From assembly GCA_902779575.1 (NCBI GenBank), contig CACZBW010000021.1:1-62397 (forward strand): DNA of 62,397 nucleotides. The letters run 5' to 3'. The position numbers and the translations under genes are program-made. Within the stretch, counting starts at the first letter, position 1. Every line of letters starts with the position of its first letter. The notes under the pieces were generated by a model that was not told the origin of the DNA, did not search any database, and saw nothing but the letters and a program-made list of their open reading frames with translations. This document shows, one piece after another, positions 50,703 to 58,960 of this stretch. The DNA comes from an uncultured Lachnospiraceae bacterium. GTDB taxonomy: Bacteria; Bacillota; Clostridia; Lachnospirales; Lachnospiraceae.

Positions 50703-51600
50703 AATAGTAAACTCCTCTCGATATGACAGCGGACGTGATTCCGATGAAAGCCAGGATCAGGAGGAAATAGACCCAGCTCATGGCGGAAGCCAGTCCGTAA
50801 TTCATCTGCTCGATCATGACCTTCTGGATCTTTTCGATGACCGCATTGTCGGAATGCATGGAGAAATCCACGACTGTGTAGATCCAGCAGACCAGGAAGA
50901 GCGGGCTGATCATCGGAAATGTGATCTTCCACAGGCTCTCCCATTTTGTACAGCCCTCGATATCCGCCGCCTCATACATGTTGGATGGGATGCTCTGCAG
51001 GCCTGACAGAAAAATGATGATCGGAATACCCGAGGCAATCGCCACATCGTAGATATTGTCGATGATCTCGAAAAGCTTCTCGAAAGCTCTCGTGCCGACT
51101 CCGGAGGTTCTGAGGATATTCTCCAGAACCGCCGTGATGCTGATCCCCTGCGTCGTCTGTTCAATTGTATTTGCCAGATTGGCCATCAACTGGTTATTCG
51201 ATTCCAGACCGATGATAACACCCGAGGACAGGATCACCGGAAGGAAGAAAATAGCCCTCACCAGCGCTCTCCCGTGAAATTCCTGGTTCAGAATCAGAGA
51301 TACAAAGAAGCTGAACACGATGATCGCCACAGAATACAGCATCATACGGACAATCTCTTCCGTAAGCAGGCGGTTGTATTCCGGATCAACCCGGAAGGCA
51401 TGGATATAATTCGCGATCCCGGCCCAGATCGGGTTATAGTTTCCCGCGGACAGCTCCACATTGCAGAAACTCATATAGAACGACTGGGCGAGAGGTTTGA
51501 CCATGAACAGCAGAAAGCCGAGGATGAAAGGCATGATAAATAAAATCCCGGCCTTTGCCTTCTTTCTCTGAAGTCCCACATATCTCTTCCGTTGCTTCAT
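50695..51600 (-). CDS. carbohydrate ABC transporter permease, MalF type
   Basis: 301 residues from ATG 51600, which has AGGAG nine bases upstream; ATG 51618, six codons earlier, has no ribosome site. It has six predicted helices (ILFIMPFILGFLLFMVKPLA; YSVAIIVFSFFVSLILN; IIFLSGLQSIPSNM). The coupling loop is YEAADIEGCTKWESLWKITF. It forms the importer channel with the next permease gene. It lies about 220 bases downstream of the DUF5696 gene. The gap between holds a GGACAC/GTGTCC hairpin near 51624 and GC-rich sequence but no gene. Confidence 0.9.
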   Translation of the reverse strand: MKQRKRYVGLQRKKAKAGILFIMPFILGFLLFMVKPLAQSFYMSFCNVELSAGNYNPIWAGIANYIHAFRVDPEYNRLLTEEIVRMMLYSVAIIVFSFFVSLILNQEFHGRALVRAIFFLPVILSSGVIIGLESNNQLMANLANTIEQTTQGISITAVLENILRTSGVGTRAFEKLFEIIDNIYDVAIASGIPIIIFLSGLQSIPSNMYEAADIEGCTKWESLWKITFPMISPLFLVCWIYTVVDFSMHSDNAVIEKIQKVMIEQMNYGLASAMSWVYFLLILAFIGITSAVISRGVYYYE

Positions 51601-51822
51601 AAACTGCATCTCCTGCATAACCGGACACAGCAGCGTGTCCTGTATATCTCCGCGGCCTGCCGCCTCTCTTCAGGCTGGCCGGTCACCTCATGGCCAGATC
51701 TTCTCTGGCCGCACCCGGCAGTCCTCTTCTCCGGCTGACCAGCCCCGCCGGGGACCCCTTTTGCCCGCGCCCGGCCGCAACACCGCTCCGGCAGGCCTCC
51801 GCGCTCAGTTCAGCCCTGCCGC

Positions 51823-54423
51823 TTACCGGACAACCAGGTAGTCTCTGGCCGGGACCGTAATCCCGTCCGCCTGCGCGTCGCTGAACCCGTAGTTTACATA
51901 GACCTTCGTCCCGTCCGCGTACTCCGTGCGCGACAGCACCGGCGTCAGGTTCTTGTGCCCCGTCATCTCCTGATTGAAGGTATGGCCGAGCTCCTCGTCA
52001 TAACGCGCGCAGATTTCCTTCATTTCCCCGTTCCAGGCGTCGTAATCCGCCGCGTAATATTCGGTATAAAGGGTCTTCTGCAGCGCAAAGGCTGATTCCT
52101 TCATGAAGGTGAAGGACAGCCCCGCTCCGTATTCCGCTGAATACAGCAGCTCCTCCCCGGTATTCCCGCATATGTTGAGCGGCCTTCCGGTATAATTGAC
52201 TCTTCCGTGCACTGCCAGCTGCCAGAAGGGGACGCACTCGTCCAGGATCGTGTACTCGCTGCCGCGCAGATCCATGTTCGTCACCATCGAGCAGTAGGGA
52301 ACCGCATAGTCATTACCCATATTGACGCAGACCTTCGTTCCGCCTTCCGAGATCTCTTTCAGCTGCTCCTCCTGGAGCCTGCGCACCGCCTGCCGGCTGT
52401 ATGTCTTCTTCCGGTCAAAGTCCGAGGACAGGTCCATGCCCGTATCCTCAAAGGACACGCCCGTGCCGAGGGAGGAAGCCGTATTCGCCAGCCTGTCCCC
52501 CATCTTCATAGCCAGGTCCGTGTGCAGCAGATAATAGGGGTCCAGGTCATCCCGCTCGGAATAGGTCACCGTACTGTATTCCAGAAGCTTTGCCCGCTCC
52601 TTGCTGATCCGCTTCGCCGCGTCCCGGAAGGAGAAAAATCCGTCCGTAAGGCCGCTGTCAACCGCGTACTGGGTGATCCCGTTCAGGTAGAGATCCACGT
52701 CCAGATCCTCCGCGGTCTGCGACAGCTGCTTCAGTCCCTTCTTTCCGCCCATTTTAGAGAGCGGTTTGACGGAATTCAGCATCTTCTGCTTCACGCCGCC
52801 GTTGCACCAGCCGGCCAGGCGGACGGACAGGTCACCGACTCCCGCCTCGTTCAGGTCCCGGATGATTCCGTCAGCCTCGTCAAAAGTCGTCAGGACCAGA
52901 GGCCTGGAAACCGGCACGCCGGCGATCTGCTTCACCTTGTCTACCGCACCGACGATCTCGACCATCACAGGCGTCCGCTCTTCCCCGGTCAGGTCCATGG
53001 CTGCGCCGTATCTCTCCTGCAGATAGCCGCCGTAGCATTTCGCCATATCGGTGTAGTCCCCGGAATCCACAAAGCGGTAGCGCTGTACTAATGATTCGTC
53101 CGGAAGCTTCTCGATATACTGGTAAATATCACTGTTGGCGATATCACCCACGTCATATTTCTCTCTCTGGCTCACGCTGTAGACAGCATTTACATAATTA
53201 TAACTGTTGCTCCGACCGCTGATATCGGCGCGCACCGCCGCATAGGGACTTCCGTCCTCCAGAATGCAGATAAAGGAATCGTCGCCGGAAGAAATGCCGA
53301 ACACACCGCAGGTCGCCCTTGTATTGTGCACGACCGCGTCTCTTCCAAGGCACATATCCCAGCCGTAGACATTCGTATAATAGCTGCTCTGGGAAATCTT
53401 CCCGTTATTGAAATTGATGATGGCTCCGCCGCCCTCCGGCACCAGGAGATAGCCCTCGTCCATCTTTCCGCCTGCGCCGAAATAAGGCAGCGGCGTGACT
53501 GTATACATCGGGTACTCCTCTTTATACTCCATGGAGTCAAATGGAATCTCCACCACCAGATCCCCGTCCTCCAGGCGGTAAATCACCGAGACATTGAAGA
53601 TCGGCTTGTCGGACTCCTTCACGGACAGGTCCAGTTCCTTATCCGCCTCGAAATCCTCGTAAGTATAGCCGGCTTCCTCAAAATACTCCTCCATCGCCAC
53701 ACGCACATTCCCCTTTGTGGTATCGCGCAGCACATAGATCACTTCGGTTTCCAGGATCGGATACTGGGCCAGCAGTTCTTCCTCGTTATCCTTCTTTCCC
53801 AGCTTGTTGCGGTCATATTTTTTATAATACTGTCCGAGGAGCTTGACGCCCTTCTCCGCCATGGCGGAGGACCATTTCTCATATTTCTCCGCAGTCATGA
53901 CAGGCGGAATCACATATTCCCGCTCCACATCGCCCAGGGAATAATTGACCCTTACGTAATCATCCCCCTGCTCGATCTCGTAGATCCCGTTCTTCACGCT
54001 GTAGGCGTCCGTATTGAAGGCCACTTCCAGACCGGAAACAATGGAATAGGACATCAGCAGCGTGGATTCCAGACGGTTCTTCTCCTCGCTCAGCGCCAGG
54101 GTATCTGCCGCCACGCCTTCCGGGTTGGAGTTCCATACCTTGCCGCTGCTCTTCACCTCCACAGAAAACTGGGTGTCAGTGGGATCCATGGTAAACAGCA
54201 GCTTGTCATTTTCCATCACAATGGGAGCCTTGTCGCCTTCAAAGCCATAGATCCGGATAGGCTCTTCCTCCTCCGGGACAGCCCGGTAGTTCAGAATCAG
54301 CAGAATTCCCCCGGCGATCACAGCCAGAAGAATCAGCGGAAACAGCAGGCTTTTCAGCATACTGCGGACAGCCTGCTCCCTCTCGGTCTGTCGTTCAGTT
54401 TTTTGCCTTACCCCGTCCTTCAT
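51823..54423 (-). CDS. DUF5696 protein: membrane-anchored, probable glycoside-hydrolase-like enzyme
   Basis: 866 residues. A basic cytoplasmic start (KDGVRQKTERQTEREQAVR) is followed by one helix (LLFPLILLAVIAGGILLILN) and a long extracytoplasmic part. Residues about 60-480 are beta-rich (MENDKLLFTMDPTDTQFSVE; YLLVPEGGGAIINFNNGK; YTNVYGWDMCLG). Residues about 480-720 look like a TIM barrel with alternating strands and helices (RPLVLTTFDEADGIIRDLNE; VDLYLNGITQYAVDSGLTD). A beta C-terminal domain follows (TKVYVNYGFSDAQADGITV). The overall plan, a beta sandwich then a barrel, is that of several glycoside hydrolases. I cannot identify catalytic residues with certainty. The YIP1 gene ends nine bases upstream. 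Confidence 0.75.
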   Translation of the reverse strand: MKDGVRQKTERQTEREQAVRSMLKSLLFPLILLAVIAGGILLILNYRAVPEEEEPIRIYGFEGDKAPIVMENDKLLFTMDPTDTQFSVEVKSSGKVWNSNPEGVAADTLALSEEKNRLESTLLMSYSIVSGLEVAFNTDAYSVKNGIYEIEQGDDYVRVNYSLGDVEREYVIPPVMTAEKYEKWSSAMAEKGVKLLGQYYKKYDRNKLGKKDNEEELLAQYPILETEVIYVLRDTTKGNVRVAMEEYFEEAGYTYEDFEADKELDLSVKESDKPIFNVSVIYRLEDGDLVVEIPFDSMEYKEEYPMYTVTPLPYFGAGGKMDEGYLLVPEGGGAIINFNNGKISQSSYYTNVYGWDMCLGRDAVVHNTRATCGVFGISSGDDSFICILEDGSPYAAVRADISGRSNSYNYVNAVYSVSQREKYDVGDIANSDIYQYIEKLPDESLVQRYRFVDSGDYTDMAKCYGGYLQERYGAAMDLTGEERTPVMVEIVGAVDKVKQIAGVPVSRPLVLTTFDEADGIIRDLNEAGVGDLSVRLAGWCNGGVKQKMLNSVKPLSKMGGKKGLKQLSQTAEDLDVDLYLNGITQYAVDSGLTDGFFSFRDAAKRISKERAKLLEYSTVTYSERDDLDPYYLLHTDLAMKMGDRLANTASSLGTGVSFEDTGMDLSSDFDRKKTYSRQAVRRLQEEQLKEISEGGTKVCVNMGNDYAVPYCSMVTNMDLRGSEYTILDECVPFWQLAVHGRVNYTGRPLNICGNTGEELLYSAEYGAGLSFTFMKESAFALQKTLYTEYYAADYDAWNGEMKEICARYDEELGHTFNQEMTGHKNLTPVLSRTEYADGTKVYVNYGFSDAQADGITVPARDYLVVR

Positions 54424-54432
54424 AACATCTCC

Positions 54433-55242
54433 TTACAACCGGAAAAGCAGCTCCCTTGCCAGCGAAATGAAATAGCCGACTCCCTGCGAGATCATGCTGA
54501 AGAAAATCATCAGAATAAAAATCATGACCAGCATGGCGAACAGGGAAGCAACAGTGAAAAGGATATTCTTTCCGGCTGAATACTCATGAATCTGCCCCAT
54601 CGCCGCAACAATCAGAAGACCTGCCCAGATCAGGGAAATCGCCGAAAGCACAGCGTAAAACTCCGCCTCCTCCACGGTAAATCCATTGCTCAGGATCATC
54701 AGCGGAAACTGGATCAGCGGATACGGCGTCAGCGCGTAGCAGGTCGCCATATAGACCTGGTTGAGCCGTCCTTTTCCGTCAAATAGCGTCGTGAGCCCCC
54801 AGTTGCCGACAACCCAGAGGATCAGCGGAAAGAGTACGCTGGCGATATAAAGGAAAATGTTCAGCCCTTCCCAGTAAACCGTAAGGATCACAAAGCTTGT
54901 GTAGCGCAGTTTCAGAACCCGCACCAGCAGGGTCAGAAACAGAATCGTATTCGCCGCGGCCATGGTTCCCCGCTTTTCATGGGTCAGATCCCAGAAGCCG
55001 TCCAGGGGATGCGTCGCGCAGTAGAGGGCAAATTTCAGGGAATCCCAGTATTTTGCCAGACGCTCACGGCGCGCTGCTTTCGCGGACTCTCCATTTTCCA
55101 GACGCCCGCCGCGTGCTCCGCCCGCGAATCCGCCATCTGTCAGGCTCTCCCCGCGCGCTCCGCCCACGAATCCGCCATCTTCCGGCTGACCGCTGTACGC
55201 CACGCCCGCAGTTCCGCCCTTTGCGGAAGCAATCGTATCCAT
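54433..55242 (-). CDS. YIP1-family polytopic membrane protein with repeat N-terminus
   Basis: 269 residues. Residues about 18-65 contain three 14-residue repeats: GGFVGGARGESLTD, GGFAGGARGGRLEN and GESAKAARRERLAK. A juxtamembrane KYWDSLKFALYCATHPLDGF, seen in many YIP1 proteins, is followed by five predicted helices (TILFLTLLVRVLKL; TVYWEGLNIFLYIASVLFPL; ATCYALTPYPLIQF). YIP1 proteins are of unknown role in bacteria; eukaryotic relatives act in membrane traffic. The repeat units are also near-identical at DNA level (42-base period). GGAGG precedes the start. It is tightly linked to the DUF5696 gene. Confidence 0.82.
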   Translation of the reverse strand: MDTIASAKGGTAGVAYSGQPEDGGFVGGARGESLTDGGFAGGARGGRLENGESAKAARRERLAKYWDSLKFALYCATHPLDGFWDLTHEKRGTMAAANTILFLTLLVRVLKLRYTSFVILTVYWEGLNIFLYIASVLFPLILWVVGNWGLTTLFDGKGRLNQVYMATCYALTPYPLIQFPLMILSNGFTVEEAEFYAVLSAISLIWAGLLIVAAMGQIHEYSAGKNILFTVASLFAMLVMIFILMIFFSMISQGVGYFISLARELLFRL

Positions 55243-55296
55243 CCGTCCCTCCTCCCAAAACGTAGTTTGAACTTTGACTAAATGCCCCGGATGACT

Positions 55297-55345
55297 ATTT
55301 TGCTGCCACGTCTGCTGCGCTGACGCTTACATCCGTGGGCAAAAT
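55297..55345. repeat. hairpin after the NHL-repeat gene
   Basis: ATTTTGCtGCCACG and CGTGGGCAAAAT pair with one bulge around a 23-base loop, eight bases past the stop codon on the minus strand. There is no T-tract. Its position just after a stop codon matches elements A and D and the hairpin at 28287. Confidence 0.5.
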
Positions 55346-55352
55346 ATGTCTC

Positions 55353-56888
55353 CTACTTCCCGTCCCGGGATTCTTTGCCGTATTCGTAAATAAAGAAGTC
55401 ATCCGTCCGGAGCTCCTCCCTGATTTTGCGGACCCGTTTGAACACAAAAGGCACCAGGAACAGAATCAGCACCGCCGCGATGATCCAGCCAATGTGCTCC
55501 TCCACCCACTCTTTCCGGTACTGCTTGTAAGCCTTCGAGTAATTCTCGGCGTCGTACTTGACCTCGAAGTAGTCCATCGCCTCGCGGTATTTCTCCTGCC
55601 TGAGGAGGGCGCGGCCAATCCCGATATAGGCCAGGTCATAGTTACCGTCCATGACCATGACCTGCTCCCAGGCCTCCCTGGAAGCCTCATAATCGCCCTT
55701 GTCAAATTCCTCTACGGCGGTATAGACCAGCTCTCCAAAGAGTGTGGGCACAAAGCTGGTCACCGAGCAGTCCAGAGCATCCAGCACATAGAGCTCGTGC
55801 CCCATATGTTCGATGCCGACCGGCCGGCGGAAATATCCGTCCATATTGCCGTTTCCGCCGAAGGCAAATACCATGCGGCCCTGGTCGTCATAGCCGAAGA
55901 GGCGCCCGCGGTTCCGGTCCAGGCAGACGAAGATATCATTTTCCATGCAGGTTACGTCCGAGAAATAGGACGGTCCCTCATATCCGCCGCCGGAGCCCAT
56001 GTAAAGATCCCCGTAGATTCCCCATTCTCCGTTGCGGACCAGGATATCATTCCCCATCAGGTTCAGCTTGCGGACCGCGTCGGCGTTTCCGGCGCGCAGA
56101 TCATCCGCGGTAACCGCACCCGTACAGGCGTAGATAAATCCCTCATAATCCATGTACAGATTGTCATATTCCGTCGGGACAAAGGATTCCATCTGCGCCC
56201 GCTGCGCCTGAGTTGCGAAGCGTTTCCAGAGGTAATCCATAAAGTCGAAGGTTACCTTCGTAGCCCCCACAAAGCCGGAGAAAACCCCGTCATTTTCATA
56301 TTTCACAAGGCCTTTGTTGATACCGGTCGCCACGCAGTATACCCGCTCCGCCGAATCCACGGCGATCTTGTCCGGCTGAAAGGCGATCGCCGGATCCAGG
56401 GTATTGTCCACCGGTTTGTCAAACTGCATCAGATAATGAAGATCCGGATCCAGCTTGAGAATACGGGCGTTGCCCTTGTCCGCGATAAAGAAATTGCCTG
56501 CCTCGGAGACCGCGACATCCGTCGGCGCCAGAAAAGAGGTGTTCTCCACATCCCCGGTAAAGCTGTCGATAATCCGCACAATCTCCAGATTCTCCGCGGA
56601 ATGCCTGCGGATCTCAAGGATGCGGTTGTTACCGGTATCGCAGACATAGATCAGATCCCCGCTCACATAGAGACCCTGCGGGTTGTTCATGCGGGTCTCC
56701 AGACCCAGATCCGCGGAAGTAAAGACTTTGCTGACCGTGTAAAGGTCCGGGCAGTCCTGCACATCCCCCCAGTAATCATAATTGTATGTATAGGAAATAT
56801 CCTCCGCCTGAGCGGCCGCGGGAATTCCGAAAAGAATCCCGGCAAGGAACAGAAACGCTCCGGTTTTTTTCCAAAATCTCATACTCAT
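55353..56888 (-). CDS. secreted/membrane NHL-repeat protein with TPR-like segment
   Basis: 511 residues. A signal peptide (RFWKKTGAFLFLAGILFGIP) is followed by NHL-type beta-propeller repeats: NPQGLYVSGDLIYVCDTGNN, APTDVAVSEAGNFFIADKGN, KIAVDSAERVYCVATG and YFRRPVGIEHMGHELYVLDA. Then comes a short helical TPR-like stretch (DYEASREAWEQVMVMDGNYD; LLRQEKYREAMDYFEVKYD). One C-terminal helix (WIIAAVLILFLVPFVFKRV) and a charged cytoplasmic tail end it. It is therefore an outward-facing propeller anchored at its C-terminus, likely binding a ligand or partner protein. It sits between the first permease pair and the YIP1 gene. Confidence 0.85.
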   Translation of the reverse strand: MSMRFWKKTGAFLFLAGILFGIPAAAQAEDISYTYNYDYWGDVQDCPDLYTVSKVFTSADLGLETRMNNPQGLYVSGDLIYVCDTGNNRILEIRRHSAENLEIVRIIDSFTGDVENTSFLAPTDVAVSEAGNFFIADKGNARILKLDPDLHYLMQFDKPVDNTLDPAIAFQPDKIAVDSAERVYCVATGINKGLVKYENDGVFSGFVGATKVTFDFMDYLWKRFATQAQRAQMESFVPTEYDNLYMDYEGFIYACTGAVTADDLRAGNADAVRKLNLMGNDILVRNGEWGIYGDLYMGSGGGYEGPSYFSDVTCMENDIFVCLDRNRGRLFGYDDQGRMVFAFGGNGNMDGYFRRPVGIEHMGHELYVLDALDCSVTSFVPTLFGELVYTAVEEFDKGDYEASREAWEQVMVMDGNYDLAYIGIGRALLRQEKYREAMDYFEVKYDAENYSKAYKQYRKEWVEEHIGWIIAAVLILFLVPFVFKRVRKIREELRTDDFFIYEYGKESRDGK

Positions 56889-56908
56889 ATCCTGTTCTCC
56901 GGATATTT

Positions 56909-57808
56909 TTAATCTTTCAGTCCGGAACTTGCCATGGTTTCCAGTATCTGGCTTTCCGAGAAAATGAAAATCGCGATCGGTACAATCATAACCACGACCA
57001 GAACCGCCGCGCCCTGTCCGGTGCGGGCGATTCCGCCGCTCTGGATCTGCTGCAGGGCGTAGACCAGCGTCTTGCGCTCCTCAGAATAGATGTAAATGGA
57101 GGCACGGTTATTCCAGAGCGCCTGCACAGAGAAAATAATCAGGGTCATCCAGGCCGGCTTTACGTTAGGCATGACGATATTTGTAAATACCGTCCACTCG
57201 CTGGCTCCGTCAATCTTCGCCGCCTCGATCAGCGCCGAAGGCAGGCCTTCCATGAACTGCTTCATCAGGAAAAGGCCCATGGGCGACGCGAAAGCGGGAA
57301 CGATAATGGCCCAGTATGTGTCGATCCAGCCCAGTTTGTTCAGAATCAGATAGTTCGGAATCTGGGTCACATAGCCGGTGAACATCATGGCCACGGTGAC
57401 AAGCTTGAAAAATGTATTTCCGCCCGGAAATTCATATTTGGCTAGCACAAAGGCCGCCATGGACGCGACCAGCAGGTGCCCGAAGGTTCCCATAAAGGTA
57501 ATGAATACCGTGTTAAACAGATACCTGGTAAAAGTCACCCAGGATTTCCCCATGGTCACGAACAGGTCGGAGAAATTGTCCAGCGTCGGATGCTTCGGCA
57601 GAATCGTCGGAGGAAATTTAAACAGCTCGTCCAGCGGCTTCAGCGCGCTGCCGACCGCGTAGACGATCGGGAAAGCCATGATCAGGGCTACCAGCACAAG
57701 GAACAGGTACAGCACGATGTCCCCCGCAATGGAGCGGTTTGGTTTCCGCCTCCGCAGGAGCTTTTTCCGGTAAACCTCCTGGGAAGGATTCGTCTTCTTC
57801 TTACTCAC
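56909..57808 (-). CDS. carbohydrate ABC transporter permease, MalG type (first pair)
   Basis: 299 residues with a basic N-terminus (LLRRRKPNRSIAGDIVLYLF), six predicted helices and the coupling loop IEAAKIDGASEWTVFTNIVM. The helices include LVLVALIMAFPIVYAVGSAL and LLVASMAAFVLAKYEFPG. It pairs with the MalF-type protein encoded just upstream; the ATG overlaps that gene's stop by four bases. No ATPase is encoded in the locus. Confidence 0.92.
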   Translation of the reverse strand: MSKKKTNPSQEVYRKKLLRRRKPNRSIAGDIVLYLFLVLVALIMAFPIVYAVGSALKPLDELFKFPPTILPKHPTLDNFSDLFVTMGKSWVTFTRYLFNTVFITFMGTFGHLLVASMAAFVLAKYEFPGGNTFFKLVTVAMMFTGYVTQIPNYLILNKLGWIDTYWAIIVPAFASPMGLFLMKQFMEGLPSALIEAAKIDGASEWTVFTNIVMPNVKPAWMTLIIFSVQALWNNRASIYIYSEERKTLVYALQQIQSGGIARTGQGAAVLVVVMIVPIAIFIFSESQILETMASSGLKD

Positions 57809-58743
57809 GTGCCAACCCTCCTTAACAGACTCTGGATTGCCTTATTGCAGAGGATCATGATCAGGAACAGGATCGTCGCGATCGCGCAGGCGTATCCCAT
57901 CTCAAATCTCGAAAAACCGTAGTCAAACAGATGCGTGACGATCGTCCGTGCCGCGTAGTCGGTACTCGGATAACCGCACAGCGCCATCGTGACATCGCAT
58001 ACGCCGAATGCCTGCGTGATCGACATGACGGCGCCGAACAGGAGCATCGGCTTCATGCTCGGGAGGGTAATGTACCAGAGCTCCTGCCAGCGGTTTTTTA
58101 TGCCGTCCATACAGCCCGCTTCAAGCAGGGTGCGGTCCACACCCTGAAGGCCTGCGACAAAAGACAGGAAGCCCTGGCCCAGGCTCATCCAGAGGATGAC
58201 CAGCATACAGATCGGAAGCATGTAGGTGGGATCAATCAGCCAGAGCTTCGGTGCGTCGATGATACCCATATTCATCAGGAGCGCGTTCGCATGTCCGTAG
58301 GCGTCGCCCCGGAAAAATACAGAGAAGATTACGTAGCAGTTGCCCGCAATCGACGGCGCGTAAAAGACAATAACAGCAACCGAGCGCACCCAGCGGGGCA
58401 GCTCATTGATCAGCCAGGCAAAAATGAAGGACAGAATATATCCCAGCGGCCCCGTAATGATAGCGATCATGAAGGTATTCTTGATACTGATCAGGAAGAT
58501 ATCATCCTCCAGAATCAGCTTGATATAATTCTGGAAGCCCACAAAGCGCGGCGTCTCCAGAATATTGTAATAAGTGAAGCTCAGGCAGATCGAGGCGACC
58601 ACCGGAAATACAAAGAACATGGCGAAAAGAATGGCATAGGGCGCCAGGAAGAGATAGCACATCTTCCTCTGCTTCGCCTTTTTCAGCATGACCCGGAAAT
58701 TATGCCTGCGCAGGGCTATATATTTCTTGAAAAATTCACTCAT
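57805..58743 (-). CDS. carbohydrate ABC transporter permease, MalF type (first pair)
   Basis: 312 residues from ATG 58743; a GTG three codons earlier is an alternative. Six predicted helices (YLFLAPYAILFAMFFVFPVV; FMIAIITGPLGYILSFIFAW; YMLPICMLVILWMSLGQGFL). The coupling loop is LEAGCMDGIKNRWQELWYI. It forms a channel with the adjacent MalG-type permease. It follows the large binding-protein gene across a gap that contains 71-base repeats. Confidence 0.92.
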   Translation of the reverse strand: MSEFFKKYIALRRHNFRVMLKKAKQRKMCYLFLAPYAILFAMFFVFPVVASICLSFTYYNILETPRFVGFQNYIKLILEDDIFLISIKNTFMIAIITGPLGYILSFIFAWLINELPRWVRSVAVIVFYAPSIAGNCYVIFSVFFRGDAYGHANALLMNMGIIDAPKLWLIDPTYMLPICMLVILWMSLGQGFLSFVAGLQGVDRTLLEAGCMDGIKNRWQELWYITLPSMKPMLLFGAVMSITQAFGVCDVTMALCGYPSTDYAARTIVTHLFDYGFSRFEMGYACAIATILFLIMILCNKAIQSLLRRVGT

Positions 58744-58790
58744 ATATATCACTCTCTCGCCAAATCGTCATCTTGCTGCTATCGTCTGTG

Positions 58791-58960
58791 ATCCAGCGGA
58801 ATGCCGGTTTCCCGGCTCCAGACTCTGTTTCTCACAGCGCGTCCGGCACTGCTGCCATCTCATCCGTCGGCATACCGGACTCCCGTCTCCCGTCTCCGTT
58901 TCCTCACAACTCTCCCGACACTTTCTTCGCTCAATCCACCGGCATGCCGAATTCCAGTCT
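58791..58960. repeat. 71-base imperfect tandem repeat overlapping a gene end
   Basis: Three units anchored at TCCAGCGG (58792), TCCGTCGG (58863) and TCCACCGG (58935). On the minus strand each begins GGA-N3-CGG(T/C)AT(G/T)CCG-N2-GGAT. The first unit encodes the end of the 984-residue binding protein (EFGMPVD and stop); the other two lie outside the gene and fill the gap to the permease start. Confidence 0.8.

Noticed and set aside
51619-51822. Another copy of the tandem 3'-end repeats after the DUF5696 gene
   Set aside because: Some CTCTTC and CCGGC blocks recur, but I could not define a constant period or a unit overlapping the stop codon.
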